Assembly: GCA_023897205.1 (NCBI GenBank)
Contig: JAHWDD010000007.1
Span: forward strand, 2,294,001 to 2,358,000
Origin: Exophiala sp. HKRS030
Lineage: Eukaryota > Ascomycota > Eurotiomycetes > Chaetothyriales > Herpotrichiellaceae
Reading direction: 5' to 3'
Length of the DNA: 64,000 bases
Of the stretch, positions 21,986-33,076 are shown piece after piece. The notes under the pieces were generated by a model. The model saw nothing but the letters and a program-made list of their open reading frames with translations. It did not search any database and was not told the DNA's origin. Both the position numbers and the translations under genes were made by a program. Within the stretch, counting starts at the first letter, position 1, and every line of letters starts with the position of its first letter.

Positions 21986-24169
21986 ATGCCTCTCAACGCG
22001 AATGAGCAAGCGTTGTTAGGCAATCCATCGATTGATGATATCGAGTTTGACCATCAGAGGCTCGATCGATCGCCATCCGAAGCCTCAAAAATCGGAAAAT
22101 GGACTCTCGTTGCTCTCATATTGAATCGGACCATTGGCTCGGGCATCTTCCTGACGCCCCATAGGATACTTGCAGGCACAGGCTGTGTGGGAGGTGCTCT
22201 GTTTCTTTGGGTTCTCGGCGCTTTTGTCTCGCTTTGTGGACTATATGTGTGGCTCGAATGCGGCCTGTCGATGCCTCAACGGACGGTGAGAGGAGAGTCA
22301 GAGCCTCGTGGAGTCCCCCGGTCAGGCGGCGAGAAGAATTTTGTCAGTCATCATGCGCCGGCGATCATACAGACCACTAATCACCCAACAGTTGGAGTTC
22401 ATGTTTCCAAATGCTGCCGCAAGGCTACCTCACATCCGAACTACTTGTGCGTTCAGCATCATGTTTATTTTGATGTACAATCTCAGCGGGTCAGTCAATC
22501 ATCATGGAAGATGCAATATCGCACTCTAACTAGCTCCTGTAGCAATGCTTTATCGTTTGGCATTCAAGTCATGACAGCTGCCGGTATCTATGATTCATCA
22601 ACGGACGGAATCCCGGACAAGGGCACGGCCGCAGGTATTGCAATTGGAACCCTCACTGCTGTCGTCCTTCTTCATATGTTTTCTCGACGTGGAGGCATCG
22701 TTCTCAACAACGTATTCGCTGTCATCAAGGTATCCCTGCTTCTTGCAATTTGTGCACTCGGATTTGCCAGAGCTGGCGGCGCGTTTGCGCACCGCGGACC
22801 ACCACCACTTGAGAATTTCACCCACGACGTCTTCACTACCAACCGAAAAGATCCCACAAGCTGGTCAAACTCATTGCTGCTATGCATGTATACATTTTCT
22901 GGGTTTGAACAGCCCTTCTACGTGGGTAGTCGTTCGAGCAGTCTTCGGATATTGTTGACTGACAAACATCCAGGTTCTCGCAGAGTCGAAAAGCCCGAGG
23001 AGATATTTTCCTAAGTATACTGTCTTGGCCATGGGAATTGCTGCATTGCTGTTTCTGCTAGTGAATATTGCATTTGTAAGTCTCAATTGCCAATGACCGA
23101 AACACTCCCACTAACAGCACAGCTCCTTGTCGTTCCCAAAGGCCTGGTGATCCCGAGCGAAGCATCAACAATACCCAGTAGCATTGATATGGCCAGCCTT
23201 TTCTTTGAGAATTTATTCGATGATCAAAATAGCGCAAAACGGGCCATGGCAGGGCTTATCGCCTTTTCCATTTTTGGCAATCTAATTGTCATGACATTTA
23301 CTGCAGCCCGTGTGAAGCAGGAAATTGCCAAAGAAGGGATTTTGCCAAAGTCACTCATGTTCGCAACCTCATACACCACGCCCTACGGCATGTGGAAGAG
23401 ATGGATGAGCCGCAACACGATCTCCCCGGAGGATCTCGAGCAAGCACCGACCGCAGCATTTGTGCTTCATTGGTTTACATCTATTCTCTTGATTTTGGTT
23501 ACTTTACCAATTCACGATCCTCGCAAAGCATATTCAGCCTTGGTCTCGCTTTATTCTTACACTATCGTTACGCTGCTGGGATTCTGGGTGTCAGTCGGCC
23601 TGCTCATGATCAAACTCCGCAAGGACAAGTGGCACTGGCAGGAACGTCGACGGTATCGGCCGTGGATCAGCCCGGCACATGCAATCATATACATAATCGC
23701 CAGCGGTTTCATGCTTGTGACTGCTTTTGTCCCGCCTTCTTTAGGCTCACCATTCCACGCATCTGTGACGGGGTTTCAATGGTACATCGTGCCCACCATC
23801 GGCATAACTGCACCATTTTGGGGTATTCTCTGGTATTGGGGCCTTCTTTTCTACCAACGAGACACAGAGCTGGTGGTTTTCAGAACTCCTTTCTGGATGA
23901 AGGACCCTGATTATCCATCCGAGTATGTTCAGATCGCCGAAGTGATCGACCACACATGGCAGGTTCGCGTGCGACCTGGCACTGAAATGGGATTTGAGGG
24001 TTCGGAAGAACGGAAAGGCAATGCCACAACGAGGTTACGAGAGTCAGACTTGTTCGAAGACAGGAGCGAAGGAGTTGCGGCAGGTCGGAGGACATCGCGC
24101 TGGACTTTCCGTGGCAGGAGTACAACCATGAGTGATGGACGAAGGTTATCCGGCACATTTGAAAGTTGA
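21986..24169 (+). CDS. Amino-acid permease, high-affinity methionine (Mup1) type
   Basis: Five exons, 21986-22342, 22392-22489, 22543-22921, 22974-23075 and 23123-24169, give 660 residues with all junctions in frame. The introns are 47-53 bp. The protein belongs to the APC superfamily, LAT-like fungal branch. TM1 carries LNRTIGSGIFLTP, the substrate-binding glycine motif of the superfamily. Later signatures are NALSFGIQVM, YTFSGFEQPFYVLAESKSP and VKQEIAKEGILPKS. The latter half resembles yeast Mup1 and its relatives. About 12 membrane helices are expected, with a hydrophilic C-terminal tail rich in Arg/Ser. It should import methionine or related neutral amino acids across the plasma membrane; exact specificity is inferred. 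MRE11 is the convergent neighbour. Confidence 0.92.
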
Positions 24170-24738
24170 GAGTCTGTTACAAGTCTGCAATGTCTGCGAT
24201 TGTAACTTTTCAACAACGGTTGAAAAAGACCTTGGAGAGTCCGTGTAAGCTATGTAACTAATGAGGAACGTAATGATCATGATGAGCATAGGTTAGATTT
24301 TAAGTGTTATTTGTATGTAACTTGACCTGTGAGTCATTCCATATTCTCATCAGGCGAAACTAAAGTCTCCGTATCTTCGTTGATGTTATGATACATTTGA
24401 AAAGAGTCTCTCGTGTTTTGGAGGTCAAAGCCTGCGAGAGATCTTGTTAGTGTCGCTTCTTGGGAGACCTGTTGCTGCCATCTATGTCTTCATGCAGGTC
24501 GTTGACAAAATTAACGTCAACGAGGATCTGACGGTCTGCAAGCAGAGCGCAATCGACCTGACAACCAGCCTCAAGCCTTAGTCTTGATGACCTTTGCCTG
24601 ATCTTCTCGCCGTGAGTGACACCACTCGTCGCCTGCCAGGGCATGTTGAGTATAGGCTCTATTCCTAGAACAAGTTGGGACCTGGTTCTCACACGAATAG
24701 CTTGAAGACATATGTATGGTGATTCATATCACGGATAT
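24170..24738. other. Convergent 3' intergenic region
   Basis: This is the 3' flank shared by the permease (+) and MRE11 (-). An 81-codon minus-strand frame at 24447-24692 has no protein-like features, so I do not call a gene. Confidence 0.55.
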
Positions 24739-27039
24739 TCATCGTCGGCGCCGTGTCGTGCTAATAGGCTCGAATGCGTCGTCGTCGTCATCGTCGTCAT
24801 CTATATCCTCAGTCACTGCCCGACGACTCCGACTGCTTCCAGTCCCATTGCCGAGAATACTGGCTTGACTCGCCGTGAAGTTCAGTGTGGCTTGCTTTGA
24901 CGCCCGCGTGCTGGCTGCGGTAGATCGAGCGGGAGGTTTTCTTGTCGCTGGCGTCGACGCTGGGGCTTTTCGTCCGCGCGTACTCGTGCTTGTGCTGGTG
25001 AGCGCTGCAGTATTACGGGTGCGTGTACTTGTCGAGGCTTTCGGGGTGGGCTTGCGTTTCTCGGGGAAGAACATGGCTTGTGAGTCAGATTCGCCTTCAT
25101 CTTCATCGTCGTTGTCTACCATTACGATGTCCTCACCATCTTCGTCGTTTTCATCATCATCATCTTCTTCTTCTTCGGGTTCGATGGCACGTTTCCGTGT
25201 GCGAGTAGCGGTTACTGCAGGTTTGCGTGTTGCCGCCGTCGTGCCGGCCTTCTTTCCTCCTCTTGCTCCTCCGCGACCCCGGGCTGCTGTGGTTGCACGT
25301 GGGGCTGGGGTGCCGTCTATGCTCAGATTATCATCCACTGTTTCGGGCTGCTCGTCCGGACGAAGCAGTGCCTCACGTTGCTCCTCCCATGGCCCGTCAA
25401 AATCTTCGTTCCAATCGTCAGGCTTAGGTCTCAGTCTTGCTTTTGACGTCTTAATTAAGCCTTTGGCGAAAAGCTCTTCTAGCTTGGCTCTTTGTTCGTG
25501 AATTTGATTCACTAAATCTTCATCATCGTCATCATCATCGTTGGCGTCAGTTTGAAGTTGAACAAGGCTTTTGATTTGGGTTGCAAGCGATTCGTTCACA
25601 AACAATTCCATAGCATGTTTATCATCCTTGATAACATACTGATTGACCGCATCGCCGAAGTGATTCTGGGGAAGGATGGTCAAGGACTGTGCTTCTAGAA
25701 ACTCCTTGACGAGATTTTCCACCTGGAAGTTCTCAGACTCGGCAACCTTGGCCATGACTAGTTTGTCTGCCTCTGGGTCTTTAGCGACCCGCGAGGCTGC
25801 GGTGTTCTTTTTCTTGACATGAAACTGTACAACATCATTTGTGTTGGCCACTTTGTCGATGAACCGATTTGAAAATCGCTGAGGATTTTCGACGTCGAAT
25901 TTCGTGACACCTTCGACGGCAGTGGTCTCGACACGGAGGCGGATTAGAGGTAGGGGAAATTCAGCATCTTCATCATCGTCATTCGGGCGCTCGTTCTGTG
26001 CCTCTTGCCATTCCGCTCTTGCTTCAGCAATCATTTCGTTTACCACTCCAATCAGGTATTGAGTCAGCTCCGTTCGATGTTCATCTTTCTTCTTGGCAAT
26101 TGCAAGTGCCTTTTTGTCTGAGCTCAATTCAATATCGCGATATACGAATGGCCGGACAGTCTTCAAGCGAATAGACTCTGAATGCATTTCCCGGCCCGTA
26201 ATAGTTACAATGGCGACCTTTTTGGCTTTGGCTTCTCCAGGTACTAGAGAGGTGGCGACCGAAGAACCCGGTTGCATGACACGAAAATTCATTTCTGGGT
26301 TCAATGTGGGCTCAATTAGGCATTCGTGCTCATGGCCCCAGATCACCAAATCAAGGAAGTTTGGCAGGAAGTTTTCCGGCAGATAGGAAGTTTCGGTATA
26401 CGCATGATGATTTTGATGTACACAAATGACGTTGTACCAGTCTTTCATCTGTGTTCCTGGCCGATGGAATGCCACATTGTTGTCTCTAAACGTGCGGTAA
26501 AGACGTTCATCGCGTACATTGGATAGTCCATAAAGTGCAAGTTTCGTGCTGCCTTTTTGTATCAGTACTGGTTTGACGGAAATGTTGTCACTCTGGGGAG
26601 TTTTGCCGTAGTAGTTGATCAGCCCAGACACAGCCAGGATATCCAGGGCGGCGAAGTGGCCTTGTCCTGTTGGATCATCATGGTTTCCGTGAATCGAGAA
26701 GACAGGTATGCCGACATTGATGTTCTCATCCTCATAGTTGACATGGTCGAATGTGGCATCGAAATGTTCAGACTCATCACTCAACATCTGAAGCTCACAA
26801 GGTTTATCGCCTAAACAGTTCAACCTTAAAGACCGCATGACATTGTACATGGACTTTCGCGAGGGCTTGTTTTCATGAAAGAGGTCCCCGGCAAGCAATA
26901 CCATGTCTACATCTCGTTCTTTAGCCAACTCCATGATCTCGTGGAAGGTTTTCCAGGAATCATCGCCGCGGATGGGATCACGTTCATGTGCACCCACATG
27001 ATTGTCCGTAGCAACGAGTATTCGAATACTATCTGCCAT
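24739..27039 (-). CDS. MRE11: Double-strand-break repair nuclease MRE11
   Basis: A single exon encodes 766 residues. The N-terminal metallophosphoesterase domain shows all the usual metal-binding motifs in order: ATDNHVGAHERD with Asp12 and His14, LLAGDLFHENKPS, SIHGNHDDP, ICVHQNHH and IWGHEHE. The Mre11 DNA-binding capping domain follows at about 290-430 (RPFVYRDIEL onward). The C-terminal 250 residues are low-complexity: acidic tracts, a short Gly/Arg stretch (RGRGGARGGKK) and Ser/Thr/Arg-rich segments, ending in an Asp run and RRRR. With Rad50 and Nbs1/Xrs2 the protein forms the MRN complex, which senses and resects DNA breaks in the nucleus and acts at telomeres and in meiosis. It is divergent from the F-box gene across about 640 bp. 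Confidence 0.98.
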   Translation of the reverse strand: MADSIRILVATDNHVGAHERDPIRGDDSWKTFHEIMELAKERDVDMVLLAGDLFHENKPSRKSMYNVMRSLRLNCLGDKPCELQMLSDESEHFDATFDHVNYEDENINVGIPVFSIHGNHDDPTGQGHFAALDILAVSGLINYYGKTPQSDNISVKPVLIQKGSTKLALYGLSNVRDERLYRTFRDNNVAFHRPGTQMKDWYNVICVHQNHHAYTETSYLPENFLPNFLDLVIWGHEHECLIEPTLNPEMNFRVMQPGSSVATSLVPGEAKAKKVAIVTITGREMHSESIRLKTVRPFVYRDIELSSDKKALAIAKKKDEHRTELTQYLIGVVNEMIAEARAEWQEAQNERPNDDDEDAEFPLPLIRLRVETTAVEGVTKFDVENPQRFSNRFIDKVANTNDVVQFHVKKKNTAASRVAKDPEADKLVMAKVAESENFQVENLVKEFLEAQSLTILPQNHFGDAVNQYVIKDDKHAMELFVNESLATQIKSLVQLQTDANDDDDDDEDLVNQIHEQRAKLEELFAKGLIKTSKARLRPKPDDWNEDFDGPWEEQREALLRPDEQPETVDDNLSIDGTPAPRATTAARGRGGARGGKKAGTTAATRKPAVTATRTRKRAIEPEEEEDDDDENDEDGEDIVMVDNDDEDEGESDSQAMFFPEKRKPTPKASTSTRTRNTAALTSTSTSTRGRKAPASTPATRKPPARSTAASTRASKQATLNFTASQASILGNGTGSSRSRRAVTEDIDDDDDDDDAFEPISTTRRRR

Positions 27040-27680
27040 GTTTGAAGAGCTCTGACAGCAAAAGAGGAATCTGCGAATAGTAAAACTGCTAGGTGGCCAA
27101 CTTTTCTTTGCCCATTCAAGAAGTGAGGTCCCAATCTGTGTTAGCGCGTGGTGCTGCCTGCTTCATGGGCGCGACGGTGGGCCTCGAATGAGTGGAATTG
27201 GGAAAGGCAAACAGTGGGATTGCTGGTTGGCAAGTCAGCCAGATTGTGGTGACAGCCATACGCAAATCAGTAGCCTCCTGACTATGGGATGTAGGGAATG
27301 AGGTTACCAGAGGTTGCTATGAGGATCCGTAGACATGGACGTACAACATTTCGGTATTGAGGTTCTGTACGTCGTGAACGGCGTCATCTACCTTCTACTC
27401 CGTACTAGAAAATCCATCGGGTGGCTACGTCGACTGAGGACATTTTGGCTGGCCTTGGCAAGTTTGCAGGTAAATCTTACCTACTTCGGCAAAGAATTAT
27501 TTCAGTGACAGTTAGTTGGATCACTACAACCAGAACAACGCCTCCGTCTTTCTCCTTTCCTGCTACTTCAGCAGTAATCAGTCCATCCTTCGTCCAAATC
27601 GGCCTTCGCACTCCTTCGCAGACTGAACCACCTTCTGGCTCAGTCCTAGTCGTTCACAAACCGTTCTATCCAATCCTTTT
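27040..27680. other. Divergent promoter region, 0.64 kb
   Basis: This is shared upstream DNA of MRE11 (-) and the F-box/UIM gene (+). It carries one TACTCCGTAC site at 27396-27405. No ACGCGT box was seen here. Confidence 0.6.
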
Positions 27681-30600
27681 ATGCAACCTGCGCCTTCTGA
27701 AGTACCTCAAAACGCGACACCCATAGTTCAAACCCAATCACAATCTCTATCTTCCCAGCATGGACTTCCTCGCATTGAGCGCCAGGCCTCTGAAGCCAGT
27801 CTCTACGGGACCAGCCTCAGAGAGCCTTCTGATGTTTTCGAGGATACCGACGTCGTGTCAGTATCTTCCGCGAGCACTCGACGAGGACGTCGTGCCAACA
27901 GCGACCGGATAAGCAACCGTAGTGCTTCTTCCCAAGAAGCTTCGCCTGGAAGCCGCATTGAAGATTGTGAGCGTCAAAGTACACGCTATAGGAAGCCATC
28001 AGATGGCTTGATCTTCCAGATCATTCCTTCGACTCAGACTGGTTCTACCGGAGTCTCAATCGAGACTTTCCCAAATGGTTTGTCATATCAATCCTGGTGA
28101 ATGGAGATACTGACTATCATCAGAGGTCCTGACTCATATTCTATCCCACCTGCCTCCAGAGACATTGTCCTCTATGAGTTTGGTTTCCCGTCGCTTTCAC
28201 CGATTGGTCACGACGCCTCCCGCATGGCGAATCGCGTTTGCCAGATATTTCCCAGGTGCAGAACTGCTCGAAGAAACCGACGGAAAAGTGGCACGCAATG
28301 CAGTCGTTGACATCGAACGTATGCAGCGCAGGACGTTCACTCGTCTGTCGGCCCTTGCTTCATGGAGATCAGAATACATCCTTCGAACCCGATTGTTGCG
28401 TTCACTTGCTCGCGGCAGGCCTGCCGTTGAGGCTGTTTCCCGGTCCAGCGCTTCCCGTCATGCCAGCAGTGCCGCAGCGGCCGCTGTTACGACCTATCCT
28501 TCTGGTCTCTACTACCCCATCAGCCATTTGCATGGTACCTTCGGGGTCGGCCTCAACAAGAAACAACCACTCTTCATGCATGGAGCGGTTGAGCAAGGAC
28601 TAGTATCTGTCAGCGAACCTGGCATTGGCAAAGCAGGCTCATGGGGTCTGTCAGATTTCGAGGGCTTCAAGCATTTTGCAGACCAATTTCCAGGCGAAAT
28701 GCCCTATGGCTTAGCGCCTGGGAACGTTGTTGGTATGGGGAATGTGATGGATGTTAGTCAGCCATATGGCAGGGTTTACGGTGAAGCTTGCCCAGGTGGT
28801 CGACTGTTCTACACATCTACCACAGAGCAACGCGGTAGATTTGTTTCGATCTCATCGGCCGCAAACCATGCATTGGGGATACCGGAGGTCACCATGATTG
28901 GATGCTCGATATCTTCTGTCTGGATTGCCAAGTCTGAGGCTATCCTGAAAGTGACAAATGGCCTGTTTGGCTTTCTCGCCGGGTTTTCTAATGGTGTGCT
29001 TGCCGCTTATGCATTGGGAGTGAATCCAATGCAAGACCGACGCTTGGACAAGGGTGAACCAACAGCAAAATGGGTACTCTCTCCCGGTGTGCCGATAATT
29101 GCAATCATCGTTGATGAACGGATCTCAACTCGTCGCATCAACAGTGGACGCGTCTGGGCCGTAGTCCTCAATGCTCTTGGGGAAGTGTTCTATCTGACCG
29201 ATGTGCCTTCACGACCCGAGTTCGTAGGCAGGGCCACAGCCGACGATCTCGATCGACTTGGCTGGCAAACCGGGAGAAGCACCGAGTGGACACTTGTTGA
29301 GGCGACCAGACGCACTGCGAAGCCCGATCCTTTCGGGACTGCCGAGGTCGATGGAAGTTATTCTCCTCGCACAGCTAGTGACTCGGCAGGTTTGAGTTCG
29401 GACCAACTTGCTGCAGAAGCTAAAGAGATTGAGAAGTTTCTTCTTCACAAGCCAAAGCATTTTCAAGCTATATGCGATGGATGGGACATGCGCCGAAGGC
29501 TCTTCGTTGATTTTGGTGGTGATGATCATCATGGTGCAGGGGAATCAATCTTCGTTATCACATGTGGACTTGACGACACATCACCTGCTTCTGTCCGTCG
29601 ATTTGCGCGTTGCAAGACGAAGATTACCGTCGACTTCGATCTCGAGACATGGCCAACTATTGAGGCAACACTGAAACGCCCATCTCTCTTCGGAAATGGT
29701 CCAGCGGTTCTATCAGAAACAGTGTCGCCATCAACTCCAAGAAGCCTACCGAGGTCACGTACTTCAAGCCAAGATGAACCTGTCAAGTCAAAATTCAAAG
29801 TGGAATGGTATGTTTCACAGCTGTCGTTCGCTGATCACCGAAACATAGCTATCTCTACCTGTGCCTCGGATGATTCAGAATTCGCGCTTCTTACGACGAT
29901 GGAAGACCCACTTCTAGGCATGTCTGTAGGCTCCAATACGTCCTCACCAGCCGCATCTCCTCTTGGACACCTGTCGGTACCTGGGTCCGCCTCCGAGATT
30001 CCAGGACATCGAGCTCGATTATTTGGTATAGGTACTATGTCTGGCACAATCATCCTCTGGAACATGCGTGCTAGCCTGCCTCCAAGTGCCGATGTCAGCA
30101 ACACCATCCAGCCAATCCGAATCATCTACACAAAGTCGCCCCAGATTGCCTCACTTGCAATGACATCACTTTATGTGGTCCATGGAGGCAATGAAGGGCT
30201 CGTCCAGGCATGGGATCCATTAGGCTCTTCCAATGAGCCAATCCGGACATTGAATTCTCGATTTTCTAACCAAGCCAGGCGTCGCATCGCTCAAGCAGAG
30301 GCATCAGTGCAAGGAGTGGGGAACAACTACTTCGCAGCTGGTACAATTGCTCTCGATCCTGACCCCACAGTCCTGCGAGGTATGGTCTCCCTTGGTGCAT
30401 ACTTGCGTTATTGGTCCTACAGCTCGACAGCAGCCGAAGCATACAAAAGCCGGAAACGCGGTCAATTGCGTCGGAGGTCAGAACGTGGAAGCAATTCGAC
30501 GCCAGCCAGTCAGAAAGTTAGTGCAACCGGTCGAGGTCTTCTAAAGGACTACATTAGCAATGAGCGTTTCGAGATGGAAAGGGATAAGATTGCAAGACAG

Positions 30601-31137
30601 AAAGAAGACGAGCGCCTAAGCGGAAGATATGGTATGGATCTTTTAGGCGCTGGAGCCAGCGAAGAAGAATTGCTCGCCTATGCGACAATGCTCAGCGAAG
30701 AAGCTTTCTCGACCGAAGAAGCCAATCGTGTCGCATCGGAGAAGAATGTTGGACGGCCCTCACGTGGGACAGAAGATGTGAGTCATGTTGATTCTGATCT
30801 CGAAGAAGCCATTCGTTTGAGCCTGCTTGATAGCCAAGTCGGTTCGTCTTCACCAATGGGCAGTCCATTCGATATTCCTTTCCGTTACGCCAGAGCCTCC
30901 AAGCATGGCACACCAGCTCGCAAGATCAAAGCTGGCGGTAGTAGCAAGCTCCCATCTTCCGCTGGCGGTGCTGATCAAGATGATCTCGACTTTGCCTTGC
31001 AGCTTAGTCTTGCAGAGGAACAAAGTCGACTTGCGCTTGAAGAGGAGTTTCCTGCCCTGGGCACATCGCAAAGTTCAGGGTCTGAAGGGGTTTCGAAGAA
31101 TCGAGGAAAGGGAAAGGGCAAGTCCAAGCGCAACTGA
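27681..31137 (+). CDS. F-box/beta-propeller-like/UIM protein, Ufo1-like SCF subunit
   Basis: Two exons, 27681-28077 and 28124-31137, give 1136 residues; the 46-bp intron is GTTTGT...CAG. The first 130 residues are Ser-rich and disordered. Splicing completes an F-box at about 130-175 (FPNEVLTHILSHLPPETL, then SLVSRRFHRLV), the Skp1-binding module. A long middle part, about 240-860, has WD40/beta-propeller-like character, for example GTMSGTIILWNMRA and HGGNEGLVQAWDP. The C-terminus holds three ubiquitin-interacting-motif-like helices, near 977 (SEEELLAYATMLSEEA), 1023 (LEEAIRLSLLDSQ) and 1084 (DLDFALQLSLAEEQ), and ends in a Lys/Arg tail. F-box plus propeller plus three UIMs is the layout of yeast Ufo1, which targets Ho endonuclease for degradation. 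Substrates here are unknown. Confidence 0.87.
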
Positions 31138-32854
31138 TGGGAGGTTGAGTGTTGGTCTTTGACCGCTTTGCGAAGTGATGGTCTTGTGTTGGTCTTTGTT
31201 TCATTGATATTGTGTTTTGCCTTCCTTTCCTCGCCTTCAGCGCACATATAACATTCTTCCATATTCGCCTGGAGAAAATTGTGTTGGACTCAGGGAAGCT
31301 AAAGCTCGTATGAACCGAGACGGAAGTGGGTTTGTTCTTCTCTATTATGCTTTCTTCATGTCTTTATTTCACTTCACCTTCATCTCTATAGAGAATTTAA
31401 CCTTGTCGGCTAGAAGTTTACTCCCTGACGGGATATTCAAGTCTGGGTCTTATCTTACAATCAATCTAATCTGGCGCTGCAAATCCTCGTCGTTGTTTAG
31501 GCTCATTACTCACAGGCATGAGAACCTCGTCCAATACTTGCTCAATGCAACCTCAGAGAACAAGGAGAATGGCTTGGTGAGAGAATCGAGTTTCCCCTTC
31601 CATCCCGCCATGCTTGCCACCGCACTCATACGGGTAGGAGTTTCTCGAGGTCTGTGCGGTCATGCGACGGATTTTTCCAGAAAATGGCCGAGTCAATGCT
31701 CTTGTGACGTTGTACCGAAGCAATGGGGCTCTGGACGGTGGGCAACGTCATCATAGCATCGATCGAATGCATTAGGGATCGGATGATAGGTATGGAGGTA
31801 GGTGGATGTTTTGATCATATGAGACCCATGGCTGGCCCCGCATTATATTATTGAATGGCGCAGTAAGCACGTAGGACATATCAACACAGGAGAGCATAGC
31901 GGGACCTGGATCCGCAGGGCGAGGGAATGGGATAGAAGGGCGTATCAGGCAGGGGCCGAACTCACCTGAGGCACTAGTTCGATGAACTCTGACCACTCCG
32001 TACTTGAAGTCCAGGAATCATGTGAGTGGCACACTATCTTCACTGAATCTTGGTTAGTAATCTCGGTCAGGATGGAGGATCTTCGTCTGTGTATGTGCCA
32101 CCGTGTACGTCGTGCTTTTCCAGATAACCTGGGCTGCAAGTGAAACCCACCCGCTCAAAGCCTCGGTTTGGAAACGCGGGTTTGCGCAGACTTCTGATTG
32201 GCCTGCTCGGTTTGTGGGGCTTCTATTCGTGGTGAAAACGGGTCACCGACCCACCGGCTTGGACTTACAGGCCTGACCCTGGACATACTCGGGGTGCATT
32301 GATTGATGAATCCCAGGCTTTGCACAATGCAGGACAAGCGATCGTGGACGACTGGTAATTGTTCCGTGCTTGGGGCCGATGGCAGGCATGTTGGCTACCC
32401 GCCGAGCAATCAATGAGACAAGAAGGGGCTTCCTTCGCATGCGGGAGCTTGATATTGTTGAGAGAACTGAAAGAAATACAGGTACTCAGATAATCTCCGG
32501 CCACCCACTGCAAGGCTGAGCAATTAGGGTTTCTTGGTGTGTATATATGGTCGAGTGACTGGTCGGCTCGGATTGTGGAGTGAAACGTCTTGTGCTCGGA
32601 GCCAATCAACATAGCCGACGATGATCTCAACTTCGTCGTTGGATGCTACACTTGTTTGGTTCTGTTCTAGATGCAATATCAAGACAGCCTGGTGAGACAT
32701 TGGCAGTGAAGTATATATGTCGAAGCCTCCCGGGTTTGATGCCATTGTTGTCTGTCAATGAGTGAAAAGAAAATTTGCGGTGAAGTTCATTTGAGTTCTC
32801 TTCCCTTTCTCTTCTCAAAGCTCGGGGCCTACGAGCCGTTTAATCATTTGCAAC
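31138..32854. other. Intergenic, 1.7 kb
   Basis: This stretch runs from the end of the F-box gene to the small membrane-protein gene. A 179-codon + frame (31217-31756) and a 73-codon minus frame (32524-32745, ATG-initiated) are open, but neither has recognisable features. The minus frame, about 110 bp from the divergent small gene, is the better candidate for a real small gene. Confidence 0.45.
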
Positions 32855-33070
32855 ATGGGACTTCCTTACGAATTCATCGTTCTCATCATCATCCTCTGCG
32901 CGGCGACTTCTGTTTTAGTGTGCTATGTGATCTGGCGCATGTTTTTTCTGGATCCGCTTTCTGACGTCAGGTTGGTCCAGCAGATGTCGCAAGAACAAAA
33001 GGACTATGCACAAAGCGTGAGGGAGAGGAATGTGCGGGCTCTCATGATGGAATTGCAGTTTCGGTCTTGA
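32855..33070 (+). CDS. Small single-pass membrane protein, 71 aa
   Basis: An intact ATG-to-TGA frame of 71 codons. Residues about 7-30 form one strongly hydrophobic helix (EFIVLIIILCAATSVLVCYV), followed by WRMFFLDPLSD and a charged amphipathic tail (EQKDYAQSVRERNVRALMME). The composition is clearly protein-like: an N-terminal anchor, a Pro break and a helical charged tail. I do not recognise the family. It would probably sit in an internal membrane with the tail in the cytosol. The stop codon lies only 6 bp from the stop codon of the convergent Zn(II)2Cys6 gene, so the two transcripts must overlap in their 3' UTRs. Confidence 0.65.
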   Translation: MGLPYEFIVLIIILCAATSVLVCYVIWRMFFLDPLSDVRLVQQMSQEQKDYAQSVRERNVRALMMELQFRS

Positions 33071-33076
33071 AGACTA

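Noticed and set aside
24875..25501. 208-codon + frame opposite MRE11
   Set aside because: It is the antisense shadow of the low-complexity MRE11 tail. The Ser runs are the complement of its acidic codons.
31217..31756. 179-codon + frame downstream of the F-box gene
   Set aside because: It begins in the expected 3' UTR, has no domain or composition typical of real proteins, and no splice signals extend it.
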